Part shown: piece after piece, positions 33,030 through 45,214 of the stretch
Layout of the letters: each line of letters begins with the position of its first letter
How positions within the stretch are numbered: the stretch's first letter is position 1
Made by a program: the position numbers and the translations under genes
NCBI RefSeq assembly: GCF_014529535.1
Contig: NW_023503374.1
Location: 1,178,001-1,242,000 of the forward strand
Origin: Bradysia coprophila
Taxonomy: Eukaryota > Arthropoda > Insecta > Diptera > Sciaridae
DNA length: 64,000 nucleotides
Direction: 5' to 3'
The notes under the pieces: model-generated
Told to the model about the DNA's origin: nothing
Seen by the model: the letters and a program-made list of their open reading frames with translations, nothing else
Databases searched by the model: none

Positions 33030-33706
33030 AATGGGCCAAATTTGACCCATTTTCTAAAATAATTCCCTTGACTGAAAGTCAGGGTCTTATGAAAGAAAAT
33101 ACCCTTAAGTGTCCGTAACGCTAAGTTCACTTTGATATTTTGAAAATGTTCTACATTGGCAAAAAACGTTAAATACAGAAAACGTCCGTACACTTGTGGA
33201 CTCGATAACTCGAGTAATTCTTTACCGATTTACAAAATTTTGGTTTTAATCGACGGAGAATGAAAATCTTGAGGTTAAGTTCGTAGATGGGCAATATTGG
33301 GATAATGAAATGGGAGTAATTCTCAAGAGAATTTTATTCCTTGTTACCGCGATAACTTCCCTAATTCTTATCAGATTTTCAAATTTTTTGTGTTATTCGA
33401 CGAAGATTGAAATTCTTGAGGTTGAGTTTGCAGATGGATAATGTTAGAACAACAAGATGGGAGAAATTTTACACAGACGCTTTTCCTTGTGGACTCGATA
33501 GCTCGAGTAATTCTTTACCGATTTGCAAAATTTTGGTTTTAATCGACGGAGAATGAAAATCATGAGGTTAAGTTCGTAGATGGGCAATATTGGAGTAATG
33601 AGATGGGAGTAATTCTCAAGAGATTTTTTTACTTGTTACCGCGATAACTTCCATAATTCTTATCCGATTTTCAAAGATTTTGTCTTAATCGACGAAGATT
33701 GAAAAT
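33030..33706 (+). repeat. ~150-bp satellite units inside the TTAA element, left part
   Basis: Units alternate between GGACTCGATAACTCGAGTAA and TTACCGCGATAACTTCC versions, with AATCGACGGAGAATGAAAAT and GTTCGTAGATGGGCAATATT. The dimer repeats at about 297 bases. The array is cut at 33,706 by the MULE and resumes at 37,957. Confidence 0.8.
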
Positions 33707-34389
33707 GGAACATTATATTGGCCGAGTACAATAAAACGAAAGTATCGAACCAAAAATTGAATTGATCGACTGAAATTATTAAATACCATCCATTTATTCA
33801 ATTTCACCGAAAATAAAATCAAATTTACCGACAGAAGTAGATCGACAAAAAATTGAAAATTACCGACCAATAAAACGAAAGATCGACTAAAATGGTAAAA
33901 CTACCGGCCAAACATCTTTTCGATCGACCGTTTAATGTGTTTGATCGACCGGTTAATAAAATTCTCAGTCGGTAGTTTCGTATTTTCCGTCGATGGTATG
34001 TTTCCGGTACTTTCGATTTACGTTTCGGTAACTTTGAATTTATTGTCGTTAACCTAATTTAATAGTCGATCACTTGTCCGTCGGTAATTTATTATTTCTG
34101 TCGATCTGTTCCGGTCGGTAATTTCTTTTTTTGGTCAGTTTTTTAATTAAATGGTCAGTCGTTGTTTTTAATAGTCGTTACTTGCAGATTGTGCGTCGTT
34201 AATTTTTATTATTTCTTCGGTAATTTTGGTCGGTATTCTTCGTATACGTTTACGGTATAAATAAATTATAAGATGCTGTACTGATTTTTGAGTCGGTATT
34301 ATCAATTTAATTTTCGGTATTTTAATTTTACTATTTTGTAAGTTCTTCACGCTTTCAGCCCGAAAAAAATTATTTGAAATTAAAAGCGC

Positions 34390-35927
34390 GTGAAAGAATG
34401 TTCACCTCAGCGAACAACAAAGACGCCTGCAGTTACGCTATTTAAGTCAGCAAATGATCATTCGTGTACCACGGATGGGAATGCTTCGAAAAGTACTCCA
34501 ATCAGTGTAGAGGTGAAAGAATTCATCGTCACTGCTTTTGAAGGCGGATTTCGTACTCGTAAGCAGATTCAATGTAAATTGGCGGTAGCCAAAATACCGA
34601 TCCCTACAAAAAATCAGTTGAACAATTTTTTTAAAAAAAACTACGACAAGAGAGATTTGGCCCAACGAAAGTAAGTCTTAATGACTTGGAAACATACTTT
34701 GTCCACCGTTCCACTGTACCAGATGATCCAGACGAGCCTTTTGTCGTCGATCATCAAATTGATTTCTCTGATGACGGCAATTTCCGATGTTTTGTTTCTA
34801 CTAAAAATTTATTAAAAAACGCGATCAACCGTGAGGTGTTGTCCGCAGACACGACCTACAAAATGACCTGGGAGGGTTTCCCACTGTCCCCGATAGGCAC
34901 AACCGACTTCGATAGACATTTTCACCTATATGGAACCCTGCTTTCAAAAGATGAGAGAACCGCTGATTTCGAATTCGCATTCAAAGCAATAAAATCAGCA
35001 GTTTATAAGATTCACAATTATGACATGAAACCCACAGTACTGATCTCCGATATGGCTGGTGCAATCCACAACGCCGCTGAAGCGGTTTTTGGTATTGATA
35101 TATTTATAAGAGCTTGCTGGTTTCACATGAAGAAGGCACTAAAATTGAACTTAGCTCGATTGATCAAAGACAAAGTGATCGAGAATTCCACCCTGTCCGA
35201 TGTCAATGTACTCCAGCTATCTCAGAATCCCGATATTTTCAACAGAGTATCGAAGATGTTCATTCAAAAGTACCAGAAACACGAAGAATTCGTGAAGTAT
35301 TTCAACGATGTTTGGTTGATAGATAATCGTAATTGATACGAGGGCTGTACACCAATACCATCTCCAAGCACAAAAGATTCTTTGGAATCCTGGAATTCCC
35401 TAATCAAGAAAGAGAAGACTTACCGAAATCGTTTTCCACTCAACCAATTTCTCGACCTATTTTTTGAATGGCATTTACAATGGTCACAGGAGTACTCAAG
35501 TGGAGCGAAAAAAGTCATCGAAATTCCGACAATTGACTTGGACTTATATACCAAGTCATACAATTGGGCTCGCTTGAACAAACCATTAAAAAGTTCAATC
35601 GATGCTAACGGATTCAGGAGCTACAAAATCTCAGCGGGAGATGATACGAAAAATGTTGATTTCAAGTTGGTTGACAGTTGGACCACTTTTGATCAATTCA
35701 AGAACCGAGCATTTATTGGTTGGACAATTATTTGGGAAGACAATTGGCGAAATTCCATCTGCAATTGTCCTGCATACATGAAAAAGTATATATGTAAGCA
35801 TGTGGTAGGGATTGCAATTAGGAAAAATCTGATTGAAGTGCCAAATGAAGCCAAAACCGTTCCAATTGGCAAAAAACGAAAACGTGGGAGACCATCAAAA
35901 GCACGGAAAGCTTTGCTAGTTCAGTAA
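34390..35927 (+). pseudogene. MULE transposase, broken
   Basis: A DDE transposase. N-terminal segment with GGFRTRKQIQCKL and IPIPTKNQLNNFF. Core with LSADTTYKMTWEGFPL (first catalytic D), TVLISDMAGAIHNA (second D), ACWFHMKKAL, then IDNRN followed by a TGA at 35334-35336 where the family has Trp (RNWYEG). The frame continues with YEGCTPIPSPSTKDSLESWN, the region of the catalytic E. C-terminal SWIM zinc finger CNCPAYMKKYICKH, then a basic KKRKRGRPSKAR tail. Damage: one frameshift near 34,670 (a GTAAGT there could instead be an intron) and one nonsense codon. It is otherwise complete, suggesting recent death. Confidence 0.92.
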
Positions 35928-36408
35928 ACTTTGTGTTATTTTTAGAAGTTGCAATTTTTTTTACTTTTGCTTTTCTCATTTTTCATTTTGTAACTTCATT
36001 GAATTTTTTTTTTCGTAATTTTAATTCAAACTGTGAAGTACGTCACTAATGAAATAATTTTTTTTTCGTACGTCACTGATGAAATAATTTTGTTTTTCGT
36101 AATTTTAATTCAGGCTGTTAGGTACGTCACCGATAAAATATTTTTTTTTTTTTGTAATTTTCATTCACGCTGCATTCCCGTTGTCAATAAAATATGAACA
36201 TTTCAATTAAATTAAGATTTTTTGTATTTATTTCACGATTTGGCGATATAATTATTCCATCGATAAGCCTATTTCTGGGTTAAACCATACCGTCTTCATT
36301 TCTGGTACAAATTGCTCTCGGGTTGGAATAACAGGGGTCCCACAGAATCGGTTAAGGACATAAGGACCATTCCTTTCGTAAAAAATAAGGACAAAATTCT
36401 GTAAAAAA

Positions 36409-37407
36409 CGAGCCGTCAGAACAGTCGGAGCGTTTGCTGCGACTGAGCCCCGTACAAACCCGTACATCTATTGCGCACGTGACCCTACTTCGTCCGTCGC
36501 CCTACTCTTACCGTAAGCCTATTGCGCCCGTAAACGCCGTAAAATTCTTATGCAATGTGTACGTCTTAAAAATTGCGCATAGCGCAATTACGAAGCCCCG
36601 TACGACGTTCCTTTCAAAAGTAACACAAACTACACTTCCCACTGATCAGTGATTTTGGAATTATCATTTTCACCTATTTATATTGATTTTACAAAAATCC
36701 AAAATGGCGGCCGACGGCCATTTTGTTAGGAGGTGGAAAGTACAACGGCTGCTTTACATTCGTTAGTACCTTTCAAACAAAAAAAAATTCATGAAATTCG
36801 GTTAAATTTTACTCGAGATATTAACAAAAAACACCACCTTCACTGTACGGCCGAGTAGCCACATATAAGCTCACTCCAAGAGACCTAGCTCACGCTCCGG
36901 TAAACCGAATTTCATAAACTTTTTTTTCCCTGATTGGTACGGTCAATACCTATCTAATAAATCAAAATCCATCTAAATCCGTTCAAATTTGACTAACCTA
37001 CAAGCAAAAACGGATTGCCGCCCTGTACCTAGTTCACACCAAGGGGTCTAACTCACGAGTCGGTCATCCAATTTCCATAAATGGCCAGAGAAATCTTTGG
37101 AAAACGTTAAAGCACTTATGGGGCCCCAGCTCTGGAGGGGTCGACCCAAAATCGCCCATCTTCGAACTTAGCCTCACTATTTCAACTACCTTTCAGGGAA
37201 AAAAAATAATTTTGAAATCGGATTTGATTTACTCAAGATATCGACGTGACAGACGGACAGACGGACAGACGGACAGACAAAATTTTTATTGCGGATTCGT
37301 TATCTATGAACATAGGCAAACACTTTGCCCTTACCGTCTGCTTCGAATTCCATCAATTACACACGGCATCGTAATCCTATAAGCCCCTTCGTACTTCGTA
37401 CTGGGCT
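36409..37407 (-). repeat. ~1.0-1.3-kb interspersed repeat, copy 1
   Basis: An inverse copy of 46603-47875. Shared landmarks are GTACGGGGCTCAGTCGCAGC, CCAAAATGGCGGCCGACGGCC, TGAGCTAGGTCTCTTGGAGT and a (GACAGACG)n run. This copy is about 270 bases shorter. Non-coding. It sits inside the MULE, downstream of the transposase. Confidence 0.8.
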
Positions 37408-37956
37408 AAAAACTCATATCAAAGCGAGCGACATAATGTTGGACCCCTGGAATAAATATAGTCGAAAGTAACTATTTGCGATCGGTTGTAAATAACATTC
37501 AGGTTTTTTTTCATTACGACCGACAGAAATAGATTAGGTACCGCCAAGTAATTTCAAATCACCTACTGTAATTGACCCATCAAAAAAATTATGTATCGAC
37601 AAAAAACGATCGACCAAAATATTAAAGTATCGACAAAAAAAGCAAATTACCGGACAAAATAATAAATAACGACCAAAAATTCAAATTTACCGTACCTATC
37701 CTTTCACTACAAACTACCATCTTCGTCGGTAATTCATATTTCTGAGTCGATCAGCGGCATTCGTACGGTAAATTCTAGTCGGGAATATTTATTAAATGGA
37801 AGGTACCAACGGTGTCGATCCAATCTTAATTTAAGGTCGATTATTTTGAATTTTTAGTCGATCACCTTTCGGTCGGTAAATTGTAATTTTCAGTCGGTAG
37901 AATTTTATTTTTGGTCGATCAAAATGAATTTTCTGTCGATCGGTTTATTACCACCC

Positions 37957-38320
37957 ATTGAAAATCTTGAGGCTGAGTTTGCAGATGGATAATGTTCGAA
38001 CAACGAGATGCGAGAAATTCTACACAGACGCTTTCTCTTGTTACCGCGCGATAACTTTAGTAATTTTTACCCGATTTTCTAATTTTTTGTTTTAATTGAC
38101 AGAGAATGATATTGGAGTAGTGAGTTTGGAGTAATTGTAAACATAACTTGTTTACCACGACATTTTTGCAACGGATTTCCAGAAAAATTTCATATTTGAC
38201 GAGTAGTGAAATTCTGGATTTCTGGTCTAACAATTAAGAAGTACTTCCCAAAAGAGTTTTTGCTTGCTTGCTTGAGAAACCGATAGCTCGAGTAATTCTC
38301 AGAGGCTTCAAAAATCAATT
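37957..38320 (+). repeat. ~150-bp satellite units inside the TTAA element, right part
   Basis: Continues the array interrupted at 33,706. It starts with ATTGAAAATCTTGAGGCTGA and shares the TTACCGCGCGATAACTTTAG and TTGACAGAGAATGATATTGG segments with the left part. Confidence 0.75.
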
Positions 38321-39211
38321 TCGACCAGTAGCGTAATTCATGTGGTTAAACTCGAACATTGGAATTTAATTGGACTAGTAATCTGGGATATACGACAATT
38401 TTTGCGTGAAATCCGTATTCTTAAAAGAATTTTTTTCGTTCCTAAAATGTTTGAACGAGTGTGAACTTTGTGGCCAGAGCGAAGCGAGGGCCGTAATTCA
38501 CACGAGTTATATTTTTTCAAGAGGTAGGCAGGAAATACGCCAAATTATACTCAGACGCTTTTCCTTGTTATCGTGATAACTTAAGTAATTTTACCCGATT
38601 TTAAGTTCGTAGATGGATAATATTGGAGTAGTGAGGTTGGAGTATAATTGTAAACACAACTTGTTACCGCGACATTTTTGCAATCGCAGATTTGAAAATA
38701 TTAAGTGTTTTCGACCAGTATCGTAATTCATGTGGTTAAATTCGAACATTGGACTTTATTGGACTGGTAATCTGCGATATACGACAAATTTTGCGTGAAA
38801 TCGCGTTCTTAAAAGAAATTTTTCGTTCCTAAAGTGTTTGCGCAAGTGTGAATTTTGCCAGAGCCGTAATTCACATGAGTTTTTTTTTTCAAGAGGTAAG
38901 CAAGAAATGCGCCACCTGTTCAGCGCTTTTAGTAGACTATATAGGAGACTCAACTTAGGAGTAAGACATCGCTCGCTGGACCTTCAACTCATAGCTCTTT
39001 TTGTTTCTTCAGGAAATTAAATAAATATGAGTAAAATGAAGCATGTGATGACTGCTGTTTTCTGAATAAAAGAGACATCACCTTTTCATGTGACTTTAAT
39101 TTTGTGATCTCAAAAACACCACCTCATTTAAAAATGGTTAGAAAACTAAGGCTGGAATTATAGAAAAAAAGCCAGTCAAGGGACCTGACCCACCCAAGAG
39201 GTGGGGCCTAG
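38320..39211 (+). repeat. Tandem ~375-bp duplication and Helitron-like 3' end
   Basis: The segment from CGTAATTCATGTGGTTAAA to TTTTTTCAAGAGGTA appears twice (about 38,328 and 38,728). At 39173-39211 the sequence GGGACCTGACCCACCCAAGA, then GGTGGGGCCTAG, forms a GC-rich hairpin followed by CTAG and T. This is the layout of a Helitron 3' terminus. The same ~40 bases occur at 49750-49788. Confidence 0.45.
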
Positions 39212-39751
39212 TATTAATGTGTCCCATATATCTCGGATATTGAGCCTCTACTCAATACATGGCTTAGAGCTTTGATAATACTATTGGAAATATACCCGAT
39301 GGGTGTTCTAAAATGGTACAATATACGTTTTTGCGAGCAAATGTAAAAAAAATCAGATTCATCAATTTTGTTATTCTGAAGGTACGCGAAGTCATAATAT
39401 AGTTTTTGTGTAAAATCTATCGATCTGGGGCGATATTGAGATCAATAGGCCTATGTTCTTGAACAGCTTCTTCAAATATTGATTATTTTTTGCATCTGTT
39501 CTTGCCGTGCTGCAATACAACACAAATATTTGCATTTTATTATGAATAACAGAACTAATGTGGCTCAGCAAGTTATAGCAGCATGAATCTCAGTAGCTTT
39601 GATTTTTAAATGTAATGATATGTCACGACTATTCCTTATTTCGTGTTAGCAAAGCGTTTGGAAATCACCAATAAAAAAAATTAGCCTGTAAAGCTTGTGT
39701 ATCAAAATTTCTAAATTTATCTTTTTTCGTAAAATTTACAAATTCGCCGTG
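39212..39751. other. No gene seen; 5' flank of the piggyBac-type gene
   Basis: AT-rich stretch before the transposase start, with no repeat or frame of note. It probably contains the promoter of the transposase gene. Confidence 0.35.
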
Positions 39752-41669
39752 ATGGCTCCTCGTAGCAAAAGGTTAGTGACAAAAGTTATTGATTCGAAAC
39801 AATACAACGAATCAACGGATTTTTTCTGTTGCATACCAGGACCGAAAAAGTTGCTCTAGAAGATTTTTGTAATCTATTGGTAGAATCAGAATTGGAAGAT
39901 AGCGATGACGATGAGGCAGAATGCACGTTCGAGCAACAGAGCCGACGTATTAGAATCGGCAGCCAAGTATTGACACTGGACGAGGAGCAATTTGTTGAGG
40001 ACGATAGCGATGAAGATGATTTTGAAGGATGGTCAAGTTTGGATCTATTGACAAACGTGAATGCTGCTGTTACGAAAACTGGTATCGATCAATGGAAGTG
40101 GACTCCCAAGGACAAAGTAAAATGGGGTAAAGGAATCGTCAACAAACACAATTTCGAATATCAACAGACGGATGACGACGATGCAGACGAAGAGTATTGG
40201 TCACCTCTTGAATATTTTTCGAAATATATTCCAGAGTCAATCTTTGACGATATGGTGACATACACGAACTTATACGCAGAGCAGCAAGACGCTAAAAAAT
40301 GGAGACCCACGGATAAGGCGGAAATGAAAATTTTTATCGGACTTCAAATTATGATGGGCAATTTGAAGTTGCCGCGGATCGAACTGTATTACAGCAAGGA
40401 ATTGGATTTGAAAATGTTTACAGACAGCATTCCAATCTATCGCTTCTATTTGTTGCGAACTAACTTCCATCTGATCGATGTCACGACCATTCCGAATAAC
40501 TCGTCCGACAAATTTATCAGAGTTCGCCCATTGATGGATTCGGTGCGACGACGATGTCTCCAACTGCCAACTCGAAGAATATTTATCAATCGACGAACAA
40601 ATGATACCAATGAGAGGCAGAGCTACGAAAGAAGTGAAGCAGTTTGTGAAAAATAAACCAAAGATCCGATGGGGCATCAAAAATTTGGTTTTGTGTGGTA
40701 AAAGTGGCCTGGCCTACGACTTTATTTGTTACCAAGGCTCAACCACGGAATTTGATCAGAAAATGCTATCAACATTTGGGTCAGGTGCTACCATGGTGCT
40801 GGTGCTGCATTTGGCGAACAGAATTGAAAGAGTTGGCCACAAACTGTTCTTTGACAATTATTTTTCCACCTTCCCACTTTTCCAAATCCTGGCTCAAAAA
40901 AAAAATTTACGCTACCGGTACAATTCGATTAGACCGTTTTTCGAAGCCGCCATTTTCTACGGATTCTGAAATGAAGAAGATAGGACGAGGATGCTCTGAA
41001 GAGGTCGTCTGCTCGGATCGATCTGTCGTTTGTGTAAAATGGTACGATAACAAATGTGTGGCTTTGGCGTCGAATTACGTTGGGGTTGGAACACCTGACA
41101 AAGCTTATCGATTCGATAAGAATTCCAATCAAAAGATAAGTATTGATCGTCCGGAGATCGTTCAAAAGTACAACATGAATATGGGCGGAGTGGATCTAAT
41201 GAACCAAATGATCAGCTACTATCGTATTTTCATTCGATCGAAAAAATGGACTTTGAGAATGGTCTCCCATTTTATCGATTTTTCTATCGTGCAGTCCTGG
41301 ATTGAATATAAAATTCACTGCAAACGGGCTGAAGTACCACAACGACAAATTATGGACCTCTTGGCATTCAGAATGAAATTAGGGAAACAACTTATATACT
41401 TCGAACAAACCGGCAAACGAAATGCTCGAATCACACTCGAAGATGTTCGAACGAAGCACCAACGAAACGACAAATCACGAGAATGCCGTACCGATAAAGA
41501 AATTCGATACGATGGAAGCTATCATCTGCCAACGTATTCTGAGAATCGCCTGCGATGTAAGCTCGAATCATGTAACTCGAAATCTCAGATCTACTGTACA
41601 AAGTGTAATGTTCATCTTTGTGTGAACAAAAGCAACGATTGCTTCTATGAGTATCATCGGAAACCTTGA
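39752..41669 (+). pseudogene. PiggyBac-type transposase, two frameshifts
   Basis: A cut-and-paste DDD transposase that targets TTAA. A short first exon (39752-39771, MAPRSK) is joined through a 68-base GT-AG intron to the main exon at 39840. Order: acidic N-terminus (ELEDSDDDEAE, EDDSDEDDFEG), DUF4371-free piggyBac core with KAEMKIFIGLQIMMG, first D in LEEYLSIDEQMIPMRGR (second frame), second D in KLFFDNYFS, the IYATGTIR / EMKKIGRGCSEEVV segment, and third D in YNMNMGGVDLMNQMISYYR. C-terminal Cys/His-rich domain RLRCKLESCNSKSQIYCTKC and CNVHLCVNKSNDCF. Frameshifts near 40,565 and in the A run at 40,900-40,912. All three catalytic Asp codons remain. Confidence 0.92.
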
Positions 41670-42824
41670 GAATTCTGTTCATTTCTTACTGTCTTCAATT
41701 TAAATTTTTGTTTTTCTTCTCATTTTTAATAATATTTTTAAAACTTGAACTTCTGTGGTGAGTGGAACAAGTATGATATGAATTTTATGTAATAAAGTTC
41801 CTCTTGTCTAAAAAAAAAATATTTTTCTCAATCGGTGGAACTTGCGTCACATCTCTTATGATCATTGGGCCAAACTTTCAGATTTATTTATTTATTCATC
41901 AGAGAACAACATTGAATTGTTCGCCCCTTGCTCACTGTTCAAATTTTAGATATCTTTTATTATCGTTGCCTTGCTTTCGTTCGTTCGTAAAAAAAAAATG
42001 TTGTCAAACAGTCTGCTCTCGGACTATCACAATAGGTAGAAATGTTTAGATGAATAACAGAACAACATTCGATTTTTTGTCCTCATATTGTATTAGTAGC
42101 GTAGATGGGATGCTGCGAAAATAACTCATTGCGTATGAGGTAAAAATTTTGTCACAAAAGCAAACTCGCAAGTTGTTTTTAGCAACAAGTTTCTGTATTG
42201 ATCTTTTCTATAAATGTAGCGAGTGAGATCAGGGCCCACCATGCAATGTATGCAACAAATATTGAAAAGGCCACTGAACGATGCCTTGTTGCTTAGCATG
42301 GCCAGTTCAGCCTGAGTGAGATGGAGTCTGGTAATGAAAGTTCCCACCAGGAAGGCAATTTTGTGAGCGTTACCGAAGCAAGTTGCTCAAACATACGCGA
42401 GAGAGTTTTCGAGTATCACAAAATTATTTCCGAATTTATAAATTACGTACCGTTTTACTGCCAACAACATGCGAAAATTGAATTTCACATGAAAATTCCC
42501 GAAAAATGAATCTGAAAAAATTCCACTTGTAATCTATCATTTCTGCAAAGGGCAAATGGCTACGTAATGATCAATTTTCGCATAGGGCAAGCAGTAAAAC
42601 ATGTCTGGTGATTGTTGCACCTCTCTGCAAAAGCTGAGTGCGGGATTCGTTCTCAGACCGTTGTATTACAACTATTTGTTCTTAAAAAAAATCTCGTTCA
42701 AAATAAGTGTTTTTTTTTCTAATCGAAATTTTTTTTTTATCAGCTGTGATGTCGACACACAGGTGTTTATTGCAACCGTTGTCATTTTCGATCAAGAATT
42801 TATTTCATTTTTTTTTTCAAATAG
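41670..42824 (+). other. Spacer between piggyBac-type gene and its extra last exon
   Basis: No complete gene. Frames at 42321-42509 and 42601 onward resemble nothing I know. The last 40 bases are a T-rich tract ending in CAAATAG, a good splice acceptor for the fragment that follows. Confidence 0.4.
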
Positions 42825-43020
42825 CCAGAAACATGAAAGTCGAACCGACGACAGCACCCGATACGACGGACTAAATCACCTTCCAAAATACTCAGAGACC
42901 CGGTTACGTTGTAAATTTGAAGCGTGTGATTATAAGTCTCACATATACTGTGCTAAGTGTAATGTCCACTTGTGCCTAAACAAAAATAATGATTGTTTTT
43001 ACCATTATCACGTAAAATGA
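42825..43020 (+). pseudogene. Second copy of the piggyBac Cys-rich C-terminal exon
   Basis: After a TTTTTTTTTCAAATAG acceptor the frame encodes YDGLNHLPKYSETRLRCKFE, ACDYKSHIYCAKCNVHLC and a final NNDCFYHYHVK before TGA. It is clearly homologous to the C-terminus of the gene just upstream (41,500-41,669) but differs at many residues, and all Cys/His are kept. It may be an alternative last exon or the remnant of a tandem copy. Confidence 0.75.
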
Positions 43021-43129
43021 AAAATTGTCCGTGAAATATTCTTTGTGCGGTAATGCATGATCCGATTATGTAAAATAATTTTTTATTATAAATAAAAAAA
43101 TGAATTCTGGCATTAATATTCGGTACAAC

Positions 43130-44740
43130 TTCCTTGAGCTGGGAATCGGGAAAAGTGATATGAACAAACCTACGAAGAAACATTGAAATGTCTGAGTTCT
43201 TGAGCTGGGAATCGGGAGAAGTGCTCTAATATTAGGAATCAACCTACGGTTGCTCTTATAATACCATTAGAACTTTTTACAAACAAAAAGAATTGCTACA
43301 ATCCTTGAAAGGTCAGAATTCTTCAGCTGGGAATTAAAGGAAGTAGTCTAATGCTAGGAACCAACCGATAGTTGCTTTCACAATCACATTAAAGAGCCAT
43401 ATGAGAAGAAATAATTGCAAAATTCCTCAAAACACCTGAGTTCCTGAGCTGGGAATTGTGAGGAGTTGTCTGATCCTAGGAACCAGCTTACAGTTGCTTC
43501 CATAGTCCCATTAGAAGTCTCCATAAGAAAAAATAATTCAAAAGGTCCTCAAAATGCTTGAGTTCTTGAGCTGGGAATCGCGAGGAGTGGTCTGATCCTA
43601 GGAACCAACCTACGGTTTCTTAAATAATCCCATTTGTGAGCCACACAAGAAGAAATAATTCAAATGGTCCTCAAAATGCTTGAGTTCTAGAGTTGGGAAT
43701 CGCGAGGAGTGGTCTGATCCTAGGAACCAACCTACGGTTTCTTCAATAATCCCATTTGTGAGCCACACAAGAAGAAATAATTCAAAGGGTCCTCAAAATG
43801 CTTGAGTTCTTGAGCTGGGAATCGCGAGGAGTGGTCTGATCCTAGGAACCAACCTACGGTTTCTTCAATAATTCCATTTGTGAGCCACACAAGAAGAAAT
43901 AATTCAAATGGTCCTCAAAATGCTTGAGTTCTAGAGTTGGGAATCGAGAGGAGTGGTCTGATCCTAGGAACCAACCTACGGTTTCTTCAATAATCCCATT
44001 TGCGAGCCACACAAGAAGAAATAATTCAGTCCTCAAAATGCTTGAGTTCTTGAGCTGGGAATCGCGAGGAGTGGTCTGATCCTAGGAACCAACCTAGAGT
44101 TCTAGAGTGGTCTGATCCTAGAAACCAACCTATGGTTTCTTCAATAATCCCATTTGTGAGCCACACAAGAAGAAATAATTCAAAGGGTCCTCAAAAAGCT
44201 TGACTTCTTGAGCTGGAAATCGCGAGGAGTGGTCTGATCCTAGGAACCAACCTACGGTTTCTTCAATAATCCCATTTGTGAGCCACACAAGAAGAAATAA
44301 TTCAAATGGTCCTCAAAATGCTTGAGTTCTAGAGTTGGGAATCGAGAGGAGTAGTCTGATCCTAGGAATCAACCTACGGTTTCTTCAATAATCCCATTTG
44401 CGAGCCACACAAGAAGAAATAATTCAGTCCTCAAAATGCTTGAGTTCTTGAGCTGGGAATCGCGAGGAGTGGTCTGATCCTAGGAACCAACCTACGGTTT
44501 CTTCAATAATCCCATTTGTGAGCCACACAAGAAGAAATAATTCAAATGGTCCTCAAAATGCTTGAGTTCTAGAGTTGGGAATCGAGAGGAGTGGTCTAAT
44601 CCTAGGAACCAACCTACGGTTTCTTCAATAATCCCATTTAAGAGCCACACAAGAAGAAATAATTCAAAGGGTCCTCAAAATGCTTGAGTTCTTGAGCTGG
44701 GAATCGCGAGGAGTGGTCTGATCCTAGAACTAGAACTGGT
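43130..44740 (+). repeat. Satellite, ~120-bp monomer in A/B dimers, about 13 copies
   Basis: The monomer contains GAGCTGGGAATCGCGAGGAG (type A) or GAGTTGGGAATCGAGAGGAG (type B), then TGGTCTGATCCTAGGAACCA, CTACGGTTTCTTCAATAATC and CCACACAAGAAGAAATAATT. From about 43,560 the A and B forms alternate, giving a ~240-base higher-order unit. One deletion-shortened copy lies at 44,095-44,115. The first copies (43,130-43,500) are more diverged. Confidence 0.9.
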
Positions 44741-44814
44741 ATATTAAATGATGGGCTTCAACATGAAACATTACCACAAAAAAATATAAACATTCTATTC
44801 CCAGCAGAAATTCA

Positions 44815-45210
44815 AGTTAATGGGATTGTTGGAAATGTTGCCGGCTATCCAAAAAAGGAGAGTTTTTGAAAATCGTCTGTGAAATGCGTGTGGTGTGACT
44901 GTTTGTTTTGCCCAAAATTGAGAAAAAAAATCCTCAACGGAGAAAATCGATTTTTTTGAAAACGTGTGAAAAGCATTCACAAGCGTTCAAATAATTTAAT
45001 TTAAAGTTTGTGGGCACTTTAGAGTCGAAAAAATGAAAATCCGTGATTTTTTAAACGTTTTCAAAAAAATCGATTTTTTCCGTTGAGGAATTTTGCCACA
45101 ATTTTGGGCCAAACAAACAGTCATACCACACACATTCACAGACGATTTTCAAAAACTCTTCTTTTTTGGATAGCCGGCAACATTCCCAACAATTTAAGCC
45201 CATTTAAGCA
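44815..45210. mobile_element. Foldback element (~395 bp)
   Basis: GGAAATGTTGCCGGCTATCC near 44,830 is mirrored by GGATAGCCGGCAACATTCCC near 45,175. The inner arms (GAAAATCGATTTTTTTGAAA) are also inverted. It lies directly inside the right TIR of the 14.5-kb element. Non-coding. Confidence 0.75.
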
Positions 45211-45214
45211 ATAA

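Larger units (their letters stand above)
33707..37956 (+). mobile_element. MULE (Mutator-like) transposon, 4.25 kb, 9-bp target duplication
   Basis: ATTGAAAAT lies on both sides (33698-33706 and 37957-37965), and the satellite unit continues in register once the element is removed. Both subterminal zones (33,715-34,330 and 37,500-37,950) are dense in short motifs of the type TCGACCAAAA, TTACCGACC and their complements, in place of simple long TIRs. It carries a broken MULE transposase and a separate 1-kb repeat (36409-37407). Confidence 0.85.
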
